Counted from the first letter of the stretch, positions 20,589 to 30,047 are shown. The stretch is DNA of 64,000 nt from Aeromicrobium terrae (GCF_008039565.1 NZ_VDUX01000001.1:620001-684000); one strand, 5' to 3'. The notes: generated from the sequence alone by a model not told the origin. Numbers and translations are program-made.

Positions 20589-21686
20589 TCAGAGCGTCAC
20601 GCGCAGGATGCGGTCGTCGCCGTCGCGCGAGTCGCCCCGGCCGTCGGTGTTGCTCGTGCTGACCCACAGGCTCTCGTCGGGCGCGACCACCACGGTCCGG
20701 ATGCGGCCGTACTTGCCACGGAACAGCGCCCGGGGCTTGCCCGTGTCCGTGCCGTCGAGCGGCACGGCCCACAGGCACTCCCCCTGCAGGGCCGCCACGA
20801 ACGCTGTGGACCGGGTGATCGCCAGCCCTGACGGGGAGCAGTCGCTGGTGGCCCAGGTGACCTTGGGCGTGACGAACCGGTCGTCGTCGGACTTCCCCTC
20901 GACCGTGGGCCAGCCGTAGTTGCCGCCCTTCTCGATGAGGTTCAGCTCGTCGAAGCGCTGCTCGCCGAACTCCGACGCCCACAGCCGGCCGTCGGCGTCG
21001 ATGGCCAGGCCCTCGACGTTGCGGTGCCCGTACGACCAGGTGCGGTTGCCGAACGGGTTCCCGTCGACGGCCCGTCCCTCCTTGTCGATGCGGAGGATCT
21101 TGCCGCCGAGCGCGCCCTTCTTCTGCGCCTCGGGCGGGTTGCCGGCCTCGCCGGTCCCGACGAACAGGTGGCCCGAGGAGTCGAACAGGATCCGGCCGCC
21201 GTGGTGCCGGCCGCCGACCGGGATGCCGGTGAGGACGGGCTCGACGTCGCCGAGCTCACCGCCGGAGATGTCGGCTCGGACGACGCGGTCGTCAGGCCCG
21301 GTCGTGACGTAGGCGTACAGCACGTCGGGATCGTCGGGGTCGAGGGCGAGGCCGAGGAGACCGCCCTCCCCTCCCGGGCTGCCGACCGACCCCTTCACGC
21401 TCCCGACCGGGCTGACGTCCCCGCTCGGGGTGACGCGGACGATCGAGCCCTCGTCGCGCTGGGCCACGAGCGCGTCGCCGCCGGGCAGGAAGACGATGCC
21501 CCACGGCACGTTCAGCCTGGTCGCGACGGTGCCCGCGACCTCCGGGTCGATCGCGTCCGGGGAGGTGGGCGACTCGGTCGCCGGCGTCGTGCGACGCGGC
21601 GCCGGTTCGCCATCACTGCTGCAGCCGACCAGGGCGACCGCCCCGATGGCTGCGGTCCCCGACAGGAACGTCCGGCGCGACACCAT
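20589..21686 (-). CDS. PQQ-dependent sugar dehydrogenase-like lipoprotein
   Basis: The 365-residue protein is a six-bladed propeller of the glucose/sorbosone dehydrogenase family; HHGGRI, GTGEAGNPPEAQ, YGHRNVEGLAID and ELNLIEKGGNYGWPTVEG are its conserved stretches. The N-terminus SRRTFLSG followed by VALVGC combines a twin-arginine-like motif with a lipobox (Cys22), so it is probably exported folded and lipid-anchored. Several bacterial homologues bind PQQ, others have no proven cofactor. Start ATG 21686 is set by the signal peptide. It ends two bases from the convergent kinase gene. Confidence 0.9.
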   Translation of the reverse strand: MVSRRTFLSGTAAIGAVALVGCSSDGEPAPRRTTPATESPTSPDAIDPEVAGTVATRLNVPWGIVFLPGGDALVAQRDEGSIVRVTPSGDVSPVGSVKGSVGSPGGEGGLLGLALDPDDPDVLYAYVTTGPDDRVVRADISGGELGDVEPVLTGIPVGGRHHGGRILFDSSGHLFVGTGEAGNPPEAQKKGALGGKILRIDKEGRAVDGNPFGNRTWSYGHRNVEGLAIDADGRLWASEFGEQRFDELNLIEKGGNYGWPTVEGKSDDDRFVTPKVTWATSDCSPSGLAITRSTAFVAALQGECLWAVPLDGTDTGKPRALFRGKYGRIRTVVVAPDESLWVSTSNTDGRGDSRDGDDRILRVTL

Positions 21687-21854
21687 GGCTCGATGATGCC
21701 CGGCGCGGGCGCGTGCGGCCACCCGCCGGCCCCCGCCCGGCGTGGCGCACACGTTCCCTCGGCCCCGCAGGACCGGGACTCCCTCCCGTCAGGTCCGGGT
21801 GCGTGCCGATTCTTGCCTGCGCGGTCGGTCCGCCGCAGCCGAACCGCTCTCATT

Positions 21855-21894
21855 CCCTCGGTATGTCGGCCGTCACGGCCGGAATGTCCGAGGG
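21855..21894 (+). promoter_or_regulatory. Structured leader upstream of thioredoxin
   Basis: CCCTCGG (21855-21861) pairs with CCGAGGG (21888-21894), enclosing GGCCG-TCA-CGGCC (21868-21880); ATTCC/GGAAT arms at 21852-21856 and 21881-21885 offer an alternative pairing. The element lies about 50 bases before the thioredoxin gene in a 255-base gap. It may be leader structure or the end of an upstream transcript; the rest of the gap shows nothing else clear. Confidence 0.4.
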
Positions 21895-21941
21895 GGTGGT
21901 GTGGTTGTGCAGAGTGAACCCGTTCTCCACGAAAGGTCATC

Positions 21942-22325
21942 ATGAGCACCGTCGAGCTCACTGCCGACACCTTCCAGTCCACCGTCAGCGCCGAGGGCAT
22001 CACCCTCGTCGACTGGTGGGCATCGTGGTGCGGCCCGTGCCTCCAGTTCGCGCCCGTGTACGACGCCGCGAGCGAGGAGCACGCGGACGTCACCTTCGGC
22101 AAGATCGACACCGAGGACCAGCAGGAGCTGGCCGCAGCGGCCCAGATCACGTCCATCCCCACGCTGATGGCGTTCCGCGACGGCGTCCTGGTGTTCAACC
22201 AGGCCGGCGCGCTTCCCGCGCCCGCCCTCGAACAGGTCATCAAGGCCGTCAAGGACCTCGACATGGACGACGTCCGTCGCCAGATCGCCGAGGCCGAGGC
22301 GGCCGAGAGCGGTGCCCAGGCGTAA
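21942..22325 (+). CDS. Thioredoxin family protein
   Basis: The 127-residue cytosolic protein has the redox site WWASWCGPC (Cys30, Cys33), the DWWA strand, and the cis-proline segment ITSIPTLMAFRDG. It is slightly longer than classical TrxA, with an Ala/Glu-rich C-terminal helix. It reduces protein disulfides using thioredoxin reductase, which is not encoded nearby. CGAAAGGTCATC before the ATG is a modest ribosome-binding site. Confidence 0.92.
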   Translation: MSTVELTADTFQSTVSAEGITLVDWWASWCGPCLQFAPVYDAASEEHADVTFGKIDTEDQQELAAAAQITSIPTLMAFRDGVLVFNQAGALPAPALEQVIKAVKDLDMDDVRRQIAEAEAAESGAQA

Positions 22326-22328
22326 GGC

Positions 22329-22685
22329 CTACCAGCCGGGCGGCTTGACCACGTTGTCGGGCGTGTCCGCAAACAGCGGCGCGACGTCCGACTCGGCGTG
22401 CCCGGCGATGCCGCACCCCACCTTGGTGAGGTAGAACCGCAGCTCGGGGTGCTCCGCGGCGAACCGGACGAACCGTTCGGCCGCGCCGCGGAGCGCCTCG
22501 AAGCCCTCCATCGTCGGCAGACCGTAGCTCTGGCCTTGCAGGCCTTCGCCCTGGCCCCAGATCGCGCCGAAGCGGTCGACGGCGACCTTCGCCGCTCCCC
22601 CGCCGTGCGCGCCGGTGGCGTTGCTGCCGAAGACGAAGATCGATCCTTCGGGCAGCTCGGTCAGTCGGTCAGGCGTGGTCTCCAT
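22329..22685 (-). CDS. Small macro-like protein of phage-associated type
   Basis: The 118-residue protein contains FVFGSNATGAHGGGAAKVA (about 16-34), YGLPTMEGFEAL and FYLTKVGCGIAGH. The GSN...HGGGAA layout is like ADP-ribose-binding macro-type loops and matches proteins usually annotated as A1S_2505-family phage non-structural proteins; I recall this family rather than prove it. No phage genes surround it. The start at 22685 lacks a clear ribosome-binding site. Its role is unknown; nucleotide or ADP-ribose binding is a guess. Confidence 0.6.
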   Translation of the reverse strand: METTPDRLTELPEGSIFVFGSNATGAHGGGAAKVAVDRFGAIWGQGEGLQGQSYGLPTMEGFEALRGAAERFVRFAAEHPELRFYLTKVGCGIAGHAESDVAPLFADTPDNVVKPPGW

Positions 22686-22693
22686 GCCCCCGA

Positions 22694-23170
22694 CTATGCA
22701 GGCTTGACGCTCGTGAGCTGAAGCCAGATGTTCGCCGTCGAGCCGAAGACCGACGACTTGGGGCAGACCTGCTTGCCGTTGCGGTACATGTAGATGTTCG
22801 CCACCTTGCCGCCTCCGGAGACACCCGCCTCGATGCCCATCTTGGACAGCGACTCGTCCTCGTCGGCGACGGCGGCGATGATGCGCTCGCCGGTCGCGAA
22901 GTCGGTGTTCACGACCAGGTGGCAGCCGTCGACCTTGATGTTCACGATGCCCGGCGTGGCGTGGGTGCCGTTCGTCAGCGTGTGGATCTTCGGGCCGAGC
23001 CGGATGGGGCCGCCGCGCACGATCAGCTGATCGCCGGTGGCACCGGGCTCGGGAGCCGTCAACGCGTGCGCGACGGACGGGACGAGGAACGCGGCCGGGA
23101 TGGCCGCAGCCATCACGAGAAGCGAGGCGCGCACGCGACGGCGTGGCTTCTCGGACGAGCTGAACGACAT
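22694..23170 (-). CDS. Secreted protein, unknown function
   Basis: The 158-residue product has a twin-basic N-terminus (EKPRRRVRASLLV) and a signal peptide running to about residue 37 (SVAHALTAP). The mature part is beta-rich, with a pair of cysteines (VDGCHLV and KQVCPKS). Nothing identifies a function. I chose ATG 23170 because the longer reading adds 14 non-conserved-looking residues before the signal peptide. It lies immediately upstream, on the same strand, of the macro-like gene (8-base gap). Confidence 0.65.
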   Translation of the reverse strand: MSFSSSEKPRRRVRASLLVMAAAIPAAFLVPSVAHALTAPEPGATGDQLIVRGGPIRLGPKIHTLTNGTHATPGIVNIKVDGCHLVVNTDFATGERIIAAVADEDESLSKMGIEAGVSGGGKVANIYMYRNGKQVCPKSSVFGSTANIWLQLTSVKPA

Positions 23171-23328
23171 GGGTGAAACCCCCGGGAGAAGAGATGGAAG
23201 AACGACCTTCACATCGTTCAGGACCGCCCGCCTCTGCGTCGCAGTTCGTTGCGAAATGACTCGAAGTGACTAGGGCTGCGAGACCGGCTGCCTCCGAGGG
23301 TGTTGGTGCCACGCGGGACAATGGAAGG

Positions 23329-25926
23329 ATGCCCACCTCGACCGACCTGCGCCTCCTGCTGCGGGGACCGGTCGACTTCGAGATCGGCGAGACTCCCGCC
23401 GAGTCGCGCTTCGTCTTCAGCGCGCCCGACGGTGAGGAGCGAGCCACTGCGAGCGAGTCCATCGGGCCGCTGAGCCAGGCCATCCGGACGATGAACGCCC
23501 ACCCCACGGCGCGGGCCTGGGCCACGCCGGCGATCCTCGCGCTGCGCATCATGGCGCGAGGCCACCTCGCATCGCCGGACGCCTCGGAGCGCAGCCAGCT
23601 CCAGGACGCCGCCGGCCCTGTGGACCCCGATCCCGCGGCCGCCCAGGCCAAGGTGCGTGCCTTCCTCGAGGCGTTGGCCGTCGACGCGCCCGCGGTGGCC
23701 TCCATCCCCCAAGGTCGCGACGACGACGACGCGCCACCCGTCGTGCCGCGCGAGCCCCAGCGGCGGCGGCCGTTCATCGGCACGCTTCGCGTCCGGTTCC
23801 GAGACGAGCCGAGCGACGAGGCCATCGCCGACGTCGTGCTGCGGGTCAAGCCCACCGACGCCGCGTGGGCCGCCGTCGACATGGCCGACCTTTGGCGCCG
23901 CGACGACCATCACTTCGGGCCGGGGTCGCGACTGGCCGCGCGCACCCTCGTCACCAACCTCGCGTCGGCGTGGCCGCCGGCCGCTCGCCTGCTCGCCGAG
24001 CCGTCGCTCGGCAGCGTCGCCGTGACCGCCGACGAGCTCGCCGAGCTGGACACCTCCCGCCTCGCCGCCCTCCTCGCGGCGCACCGGGTGGACGTCGAGT
24101 GGCCGGGTGACCTGATTCGCGACCTCCGCCCGCGCGGGTCGGTGCGCCGGGTCGAGACGCCGGGCACGGACCGGCCCCGGGCGTTCTCCCGCGACCAGCT
24201 GTTCCGCTTCGACTGGCAGCTGGCGCTGGGCGACGACGTGCTGACGCCCACCGAGGTCGACGAGCTCGCGCGCTCGCAGCACGGCCTGATCCGGCTGCGC
24301 GACCAGTGGGTGCTCGTCGACCCGCAACGGCTGGGACACGTCCTGGAGCGCCGCAGTCGCGACCTCACGCCGTTCGAGGCGCTGAGGGCCGCCGCCACCG
24401 GCGAGGTGGAGGTGGACGGCGTCACCACCGAGGTCGACACCGAGGGCTGGCTCGACGAGGTGCGCCGCCGACTGGCCACCCGCCCGCACGACGCCAGCTC
24501 GCTCGGCCAGCCCGCGGCCCTGCACGGCGCGCTGCGCGACTACCAGCTCGACGGGGTGCGCTGGATGGCGCAGCTCGTCGACCTCGGGCTCGGCGGATGC
24601 CTTGCCGACGACATGGGCCTCGGCAAGACCGTCGTGCTCATCGCCCTGCACCTGCACCGGGTGGCGCAGGGTCACACCGCGCCGACGCTCGTCGTGTGCC
24701 CGGCGTCGGTGCTCGGCAACTGGGAGCGGGAGATCCAGCGGTTCGCGCCGGGCGTCCCGGTGCGCCGGTACCACGGCGCCGGCCGCTCCGTCGACGACGT
24801 GAGCGGCGGATTCGTCGTCACCACCTACGCCACCATGCGGCGCGACGCCCACCTGCTCGCCGACCACGATCCGGGCTGGGGCCTGGTGGTGGCCGACGAG
24901 GCGCAGAACGTGAAGAACGTCCGCGCCGGCGCCGCCCGCGCGCTGCGCACCATCCCGGCCGAGGCCCGGCTCGCACTCACCGGCACCCCCGTCGAGAACA
25001 ACCTCGCCGAGCTCTGGGCGATCCTCGACTGGACCACGCCGGGGCTGCTCGGCACGCACGAGCACTTCCGACGGCGCTGGTCACGGCCGATCGAGGCGCG
25101 CCGCGACACCCGGCGGGCCGAGGACCTCGCGCGCCTCATCCGTCCGTTCGTGCTCCGCCGCCGCAAGTTCGACCCGGGCATCGCGCCGGAGCTGCCACCG
25201 AAGATCGAGACCGACTACCGCGTGAACCTCACCCGCGAGCAGGTCGGCCTCTACGAGGCCGTCGTCCGCGACACCCTCGCCGAGATCGAGTCCGCGCGCG
25301 GCATGCAGCGGCGCGGGCTGGTGGTGAAGCTCCTGACCCAGCTCAAGCAGATCTGCAACCACCCGGCGCAGTTCCTCCACCAACCCTCGGCGCGCCTCGA
25401 CGGTCGGTCCGGCAAGCTGCGGCTCGTCGACGAGCTGGTGCCCGAGATCGTCGCGGAGGGCGGCGGCATCCTGCTGTTCACGCAGTACGCCCGAATGGGG
25501 TTCCTGCTGCGCCGCCATCTCGAGGAGCACGGGATCGGCGCCCAGTTCCTGCACGGCGGCACGCCCGTCCCCGGACGCGAGGACATGGTGCGGCGCTTCC
25601 AGGCCGGCGACGTCCCCGTGTTCGTCCTGTCGCTCAAGGCGGCGGGCACCGGGCTCAACCTCACCCGCGCCGACCATGTCATCCACTACGACCGCTGGTG
25701 GAACCCCGCCGTCGAGGACCAGGCCACCGACCGCGCCCACCGCATCGGCCAGACGCGTGCAGTGCAGGTGCACCGGCTGCTCAGCGAGGGGACCATCGAG
25801 GAGTCGATCGCCGAGCTCATCGCGTCGAAGCGCGAGGTGGCCGACGCCGTCGTGAACGCTGGCGAGGGCGCCCTCACCGAGCTGAGCGACGCCGAGCTGG
25901 CCGAGCTGGTGCGGCTGCGCGGTTGA
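23329..25926 (+). CDS. SNF2-family DEAD/DEAH helicase
   Basis: The 865-residue ATPase has an N-terminal SNF2-associated region (about 1-370), then the ATPase core: DDMGLGKT (427-434), DEAQ near 523, LTGTPVENNLAELWAILD, and in the second lobe SLKAAGTGLNLTRADHVIH and the RAHRIGQT motif VI. It corresponds to the HepA/Swi2-like helicases common in Actinobacteria, which are thought to translocate on DNA and displace bound proteins. No methyltransferase or nuclease neighbours make it a restriction component. GACAAT lies 6 nt before the ATG. Confidence 0.93.
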   Translation: MPTSTDLRLLLRGPVDFEIGETPAESRFVFSAPDGEERATASESIGPLSQAIRTMNAHPTARAWATPAILALRIMARGHLASPDASERSQLQDAAGPVDPDPAAAQAKVRAFLEALAVDAPAVASIPQGRDDDDAPPVVPREPQRRRPFIGTLRVRFRDEPSDEAIADVVLRVKPTDAAWAAVDMADLWRRDDHHFGPGSRLAARTLVTNLASAWPPAARLLAEPSLGSVAVTADELAELDTSRLAALLAAHRVDVEWPGDLIRDLRPRGSVRRVETPGTDRPRAFSRDQLFRFDWQLALGDDVLTPTEVDELARSQHGLIRLRDQWVLVDPQRLGHVLERRSRDLTPFEALRAAATGEVEVDGVTTEVDTEGWLDEVRRRLATRPHDASSLGQPAALHGALRDYQLDGVRWMAQLVDLGLGGCLADDMGLGKTVVLIALHLHRVAQGHTAPTLVVCPASVLGNWEREIQRFAPGVPVRRYHGAGRSVDDVSGGFVVTTYATMRRDAHLLADHDPGWGLVVADEAQNVKNVRAGAARALRTIPAEARLALTGTPVENNLAELWAILDWTTPGLLGTHEHFRRRWSRPIEARRDTRRAEDLARLIRPFVLRRRKFDPGIAPELPPKIETDYRVNLTREQVGLYEAVVRDTLAEIESARGMQRRGLVVKLLTQLKQICNHPAQFLHQPSARLDGRSGKLRLVDELVPEIVAEGGGILLFTQYARMGFLLRRHLEEHGIGAQFLHGGTPVPGREDMVRRFQAGDVPVFVLSLKAAGTGLNLTRADHVIHYDRWWNPAVEDQATDRAHRIGQTRAVQVHRLLSEGTIEESIAELIASKREVADAVVNAGEGALTELSDAELAELVRLRG

Positions 25927-25929
25927 CGC

Positions 25930-27063
25930 TCACTTCTCGAGCGTGCCGAGCACCTCGCTGGTGAACGCGTTGGGCGTCATGTCGGCCCGGTCGACCGGCT
26001 GCGCGCCCATGCGCACGGCCACGATGCCCTTCGACGGCACCACCGAGATGATCTGCTTGCCGAACCCGAGCGCCCAGTACGCGTCGTCGGGAACGTCGGG
26101 CGCGAGCTGACCGTGGCGGCTCTTGTCGAGCGTGCCGCCGGTGGCCATCAGCGACCCGTCGACGATGCCGCGCCGGTTGACCCACCAGAGCAGGCCGTAC
26201 GCGGCGTTCAGCGGCGACGACGCCTGGCCGACCGCCGCCTTCACGAAGTCGGACGACACGACCTGCTTGTCGTTCCAGCGGCCGTCGCGCATCATCAGCA
26301 GCCCCAGACGGGCCATGTCGCGGCAGGACGCGGAGACGCCGGAGAACGTCGTGGTGTGGCCCGACGCGTCGCTCCCCCACTGCGTGTTCGACATCCGCAG
26401 CGGCCGGAACAGCACCTGCTTGGCGTACTGGGCCGGTTCCACACCGGTAGCCGCCTTCAGGATGGCGGAGAGCGTCTGGATGGCCGAGTTGTTGTAGGCC
26501 CAGACCTGGCCGGGCGAGGCGTCCTGCTTGAGGCCGATCGCGAACGCGGTCTTGTCCTGCGCCTGCGCCACCATGCCGCGGTAGTCGGTCTGGATGTCCC
26601 AGTGCCGGCCCGACGTGTTGGACAGCAGGCTGCGGATGGTGACCTTCGCGGCCGGCGTGTCCTTCCACTCCGGGATGTACTTGGCGGCCGAGTCGTCGAG
26701 GTTCAGCAACCCCTTGTCGGCGGCGATGCCGACGAGCACCGACGTGTAGGACTTGGTGGCCGAGTAGGCGGGCTGCTCCGTGGTGGGGCCGGCGCCGTTC
26801 CAGTACGCCTCGTGCACGAGGCGGCCGTCGCGCGTGACGACGACGCACGCCGACTTCTGCTCCTCGGCGTCGGTGTCGAGCTGGTCGAGGGCCTCGGCGT
26901 CGAAGCCGGCCGACACCGGGTCGACCCGCGACCACTCGCCACCGGGGTACGGGGTGCCGGACGACGGCAGCTCGGTGGGCTCCGGCTTCGGGTCGCGACT
27001 GCTCGTGCAGGCCGCCACGAGCATGACCGCCACGACCGCAGGGATCCACCGTCTGATCAGCAC
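25930..27063 (-). CDS. Beta-lactamase-fold serine hydrolase lipoprotein
   Basis: The 377-residue protein has an N-terminal signal with lipobox LVAAC (Cys19) and the class C beta-lactamase/DD-peptidase motifs SATK (Ser101, Lys104) and YNN (Tyr190, Asn192). The start is GTG 27063, fixed by the signal peptide. Such extracytoplasmic proteins include esterases and peptidases as well as true beta-lactamases, and the sequence does not decide between them. It ends three bases from the convergent helicase gene. Confidence 0.88.
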   Translation of the reverse strand: MLIRRWIPAVVAVMLVAACTSSRDPKPEPTELPSSGTPYPGGEWSRVDPVSAGFDAEALDQLDTDAEEQKSACVVVTRDGRLVHEAYWNGAGPTTEQPAYSATKSYTSVLVGIAADKGLLNLDDSAAKYIPEWKDTPAAKVTIRSLLSNTSGRHWDIQTDYRGMVAQAQDKTAFAIGLKQDASPGQVWAYNNSAIQTLSAILKAATGVEPAQYAKQVLFRPLRMSNTQWGSDASGHTTTFSGVSASCRDMARLGLLMMRDGRWNDKQVVSSDFVKAAVGQASSPLNAAYGLLWWVNRRGIVDGSLMATGGTLDKSRHGQLAPDVPDDAYWALGFGKQIISVVPSKGIVAVRMGAQPVDRADMTPNAFTSEVLGTLEK

Positions 27064-27089
27064 GGGAACATCTTCCACCAGACGGCCAA

Positions 27090-27270
27090 GTCGTGCCCTA
27101 GGGTGCGGCTCGCTGCTCCGGTTCGAGGGGCGCGTGGCGCCGCGCTCGTCTGGCAAGGCAGAGGAGGGAGGCGCACCGGGGTTGTGCGGCGACCGACGAT
27201 AACGCCGCCAGGCGAGATGCGGCGACGCGCGAACCCGGATCGGAGCAGGGAGTCGTGCCCTAAGGTGCGG
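27090..27270 (+). repeat. Duplicated promoter-like 20-mer
   Basis: AGTCGTGCCCTAGGGTGCGG (27090-27109) and AGTCGTGCCCTAAGGTGCGG (27251-27270) are identical at 19 of 20 positions, 161 bases apart. The second copy holds TAAGGT 6 nt before the ATG of the next gene, so it looks like that gene's leaderless promoter; the first copy would be a relic or a second promoter. Confidence 0.5.
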
Positions 27271-27272
27271 GC

Positions 27273-27863
27273 ATGCGCGCCCTCGACGACCGCTCCGGAC
27301 GCATCGTCGTCGGCGTCGTGTTCGGCCTGACGGTCCTGCAGCTGATCATCGGCACCTTCGGCGGGCTCCAGCAGTTCGACGGCAAGGGGTTCGGCTACCG
27401 GCTCGCGGTCTACCCGGTCCTGATGCTGGTGGCCCCGGCCGTCTGGTGGTGGCTGAACCGAGAGCGCGACGTCGCGGTCCCCTGGGGTGCGTTCGCCCTG
27501 GTGATGGCACCGTTCCTCGTCGACGTCACCGGCAACACGCTCGACCTGTACGACACCGTCGACGTCTGGGACAACCTGAACCACTTCGCGAACTGGTGGC
27601 TGCTGCTCTGGGGCCTCGGCCTCCTGCTGGCGCCGTCGTTCCGCGGCTCGGCCTGGGGGCTCGCGCTCGTGGTGGTCGGGCTGGGCGCGGTGCTGGCGAT
27701 CGGCTGGGAGATCGGCGAGTGGTACACCTTCATCCGTCGTGGCACCGAGCTCGACGGCGCCTACGAGGACACCCTGAGCGACGAGCTCCTCGGCACGCTG
27801 GGGGCCGCGTGCGCGGCGTTCTTCGTGGTTCGGAGCTCTGCCCGAACTAGACTTCAAGCGTGA
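27273..27863 (+). CDS. YjdF-like membrane protein
   Basis: The 196-residue protein has six hydrophobic segments and the conserved lines NTLDLYDTVDVWDNLNHF, AIGWEIGEWYTF and YEDTLSDELLGTLGA, as in the DUF2238/YjdF membrane family. The polar residues inside membrane segments suggest ion or metal binding, but function is unproven. TAAGGT lies 6 nt before the ATG. The stop overlaps the next start by four bases (GTGA), so it is co-translated with the lipase gene. Confidence 0.82.
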   Translation: MRALDDRSGRIVVGVVFGLTVLQLIIGTFGGLQQFDGKGFGYRLAVYPVLMLVAPAVWWWLNRERDVAVPWGAFALVMAPFLVDVTGNTLDLYDTVDVWDNLNHFANWWLLLWGLGLLLAPSFRGSAWGLALVVVGLGAVLAIGWEIGEWYTFIRRGTELDGAYEDTLSDELLGTLGAACAAFFVVRSSARTRLQA

Positions 27864-28591
27864 TCCCTGACCTGCTGCGCAGCCCAGGACCGCTCGGTCT
27901 GGCGCGCGAGATGGCCGGCATGCCCCCGATGTTCCTGACGCTCGCCCGTGGCTTCGACCGCGCCGTCGGAGCCAGTCCGCGGGGCGACGGCCACACGATC
28001 CTGGTGATCCCGGGCTTCACCGCGAACGACGCGACCACGATCCCGCTGCGGACGTACCTCGGCCGTCTCGGCTACCGCACGGACGGCTGGGGCCTGGGCT
28101 TCAACCTCGGCATCAAGCCGCAGGACGAGCCGAAGCTCGAGGCGCACGTCGAGCGGCTCGCGGCCGACGGTCCGATCACGATCATCGGCTGGAGCCTGGG
28201 CGGTGTCTTCGCGCGCGAGATGGCCCGGCGCCGGCCGGAGCTGGTCCGTCGCGTCATCACGCTGGGCACGCCGATCCGCGGCCGCGAGGGCACGGAGTGG
28301 ATCGTGCGGGTGTTCAAGCTGCTGAATCCGGCGGCCAAGGACGAGCTCACCGACGAGGGCGCCGCCCGCCACGCGCTACCGATCGACGTGCCGATGACGG
28401 CGATCTACAGCCTGGGCGACGGGGTCGTCGCGGGCGGTGCCTGCCGCGTCCGCGAGGAGGACGAGGGCCCGGACGCAGAGAACGTCGAGGTCGACGCCAC
28501 GCACATCGGCATGGGGTTCGATCTTGACGTCTTCCGGGTGATTGCCGACCGGCTCGCCGCGGACGCTGAGCAGCTGAGCCGGTCGGCCTGA
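27860..28591 (+). CDS. Alpha/beta hydrolase (lipase-like)
   Basis: The 243-residue hydrolase has the nucleophile elbow GWSLGG (Ser112), an oxyanion region VIPGFTAND near 49-57 and a late acid-base pair probably in VDATHIGMG. It starts with GTG overlapping the upstream stop. No signal peptide is present, so it acts inside the cell. Relatives are described as PGAP1-like or acyl-ester hydrolases; the substrate is unknown. Confidence 0.88.
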   Translation: MIPDLLRSPGPLGLAREMAGMPPMFLTLARGFDRAVGASPRGDGHTILVIPGFTANDATTIPLRTYLGRLGYRTDGWGLGFNLGIKPQDEPKLEAHVERLAADGPITIIGWSLGGVFAREMARRRPELVRRVITLGTPIRGREGTEWIVRVFKLLNPAAKDELTDEGAARHALPIDVPMTAIYSLGDGVVAGGACRVREEDEGPDAENVEVDATHIGMGFDLDVFRVIADRLAADAEQLSRSA

Positions 28592-28595
28592 CCTC

Positions 28596-30047
28596 TTAGT
28601 GCATGCTGGCCGGCTGGTCGGCCTTGCTCGGCAGGAACAGCGACAGCGCGATCACGACGACGCCGAACAGGGCGCCGGCCACGAAGGCCCACTGCAGTCC
28701 GCCGATGAACGCCGCGTCGGCCGAGCTGCCGGAGGCGGCCAGGCTCTCGGTGCGGTTCTCGAGGATCACCACGAGCACCGCGGTGCCGACCGCACCGGCC
28801 ACCTGCTGGAGGGTGCCGAGGATCGAGCTGCCGTGCGAGTAGAGCTCCTGCGGCAGGACGCCCATCGCCAGCGTGAACATCGGGGTGAAGATGCACGCGA
28901 GGCTGACCAGCAGGACGACGTGCTCGCCGAGGATGAGCGCGAACGGCGTGTCGGCGTCGACGCGGCTGAGGGCGGCCAGGGCACCGACCATGACGATGGA
29001 GCCCGGGATGACCAGCGGCCGAGAGCCGACCAGGTCGTACAGGTGGCCGACGCGCGGGCCGAGCAGGCCCATCACGATGCCGCCGGGCATCACCAGCGCG
29101 CCGGTCTGCATGGCCGACAGTCCGCGGATGTCCTGCAGGTACAGCGGGAGCAGGATCATCGAGCCGATGAAGGCCATGAAGGCGACCGACATGAGCAGCA
29201 GCGAGACGGTGAACGTGCGCGACTTGAGGGTGCGCAGGTCCATCAGCGGGCTGCCCGTGCGCTGCAGCCGCAGCTGGTAGGCGACGAACGCGGCGACGAG
29301 GACACCACCGACGGTGATGACCGTCGTCAGGAAGCCTGCACTGCGGGCGCCGACCTCGCTGAGGCCGTAGACCAAGGTGGCGAAGCCGCCGCCGGCGAGC
29401 GCGACGCTGAGCCAGGACACCGGGCCGGCCTGGACCTCACCGACGTTCTTCAGGTGCTTCAGCCCGAGCGCGGAGATGAGCAACGCGACCGGGAGCACGA
29501 AGAAGAAGATCAGCCGCCACGAGCCGGTGTGGAGGATGACGCCGGAGAGGACCGGGCCGAACGCGGGCGCGACCGAGATCGCGAGCATCACGTTGCCCAT
29601 GACGCGTCCGCGGTCGTTCTCGGGCACGACCATCATCAGCGTGGTCATGAGGAGCGGCATCATCACCGCGGTGCCAGCGGCCTGGACGGCGCGCGCGACG
29701 AGGAGGACCTCGAACGTCGGCGCGACGGCGGCCAGCAGCGTGCCGGCGACGAACGTCGTCATCGCGACGGAGTACGCCTTGCGGGTGGGGACCCGCTGGA
29801 GGAACCAGCCGGTGATCGGGATGACCGCGGCCATCGTGAGCATGAAGATGCTCGACAGCCACTGCGCGGCGCGCGGGGTGACGTCGAAGTCGACCATCAG
29901 CCGCGGGATCGCGTTGATCATGATGGTCTCGTTGAGGATCACGACGAACGTCGAGGCCACCAGCAGCTTGATGATCAGTGGCGTCTTGAACGGGGCGTCC
30001 GCCGTGTCATCCGCCGGCTCGGGGATGACGTCGGTCTGCGTGCTCAT
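28596..30047 (-). CDS. DHA2-family MFS multidrug exporter
   Basis: The 483-residue protein has 14 hydrophobic segments, as expected for the DHA2 (EmrB/QacA) group. Motif A is degenerate (GWFLQRVPTRKAYSVAM) and motif C appears as AISVAPAFGPVLSGVIL. It exports hydrophobic compounds by proton antiport. Start ATG 30047 is chosen because AAGGAACC lies before it; the longer reading adds 16 residues. No regulator gene adjoins. It converges on the lipase gene, four bases apart. Confidence 0.9.
   Translation of the reverse strand: MSTQTDVIPEPADDTADAPFKTPLIIKLLVASTFVVILNETIMINAIPRLMVDFDVTPRAAQWLSSIFMLTMAAVIPITGWFLQRVPTRKAYSVAMTTFVAGTLLAAVAPTFEVLLVARAVQAAGTAVMMPLLMTTLMMVVPENDRGRVMGNVMLAISVAPAFGPVLSGVILHTGSWRLIFFFVLPVALLISALGLKHLKNVGEVQAGPVSWLSVALAGGGFATLVYGLSEVGARSAGFLTTVITVGGVLVAAFVAYQLRLQRTGSPLMDLRTLKSRTFTVSLLLMSVAFMAFIGSMILLPLYLQDIRGLSAMQTGALVMPGGIVMGLLGPRVGHLYDLVGSRPLVIPGSIVMVGALAALSRVDADTPFALILGEHVVLLVSLACIFTPMFTLAMGVLPQELYSHGSSILGTLQQVAGAVGTAVLVVILENRTESLAASGSSADAAFIGGLQWAFVAGALFGVVVIALSLFLPSKADQPASMH

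Noticed and set aside
22329-22685. Prophage remnant suggested by the phage-type macro-like gene
   Set aside because: No integrase, capsid, terminase or att-like repeat is nearby, and both flanks are ordinary chromosomal genes.
23329-25926. SNF2 helicase as part of a defence system such as DISARM
   Set aside because: The neighbours are a secreted protein and a beta-lactamase-fold lipoprotein. No methyltransferase, PLD nuclease or DUF1998 gene is present.
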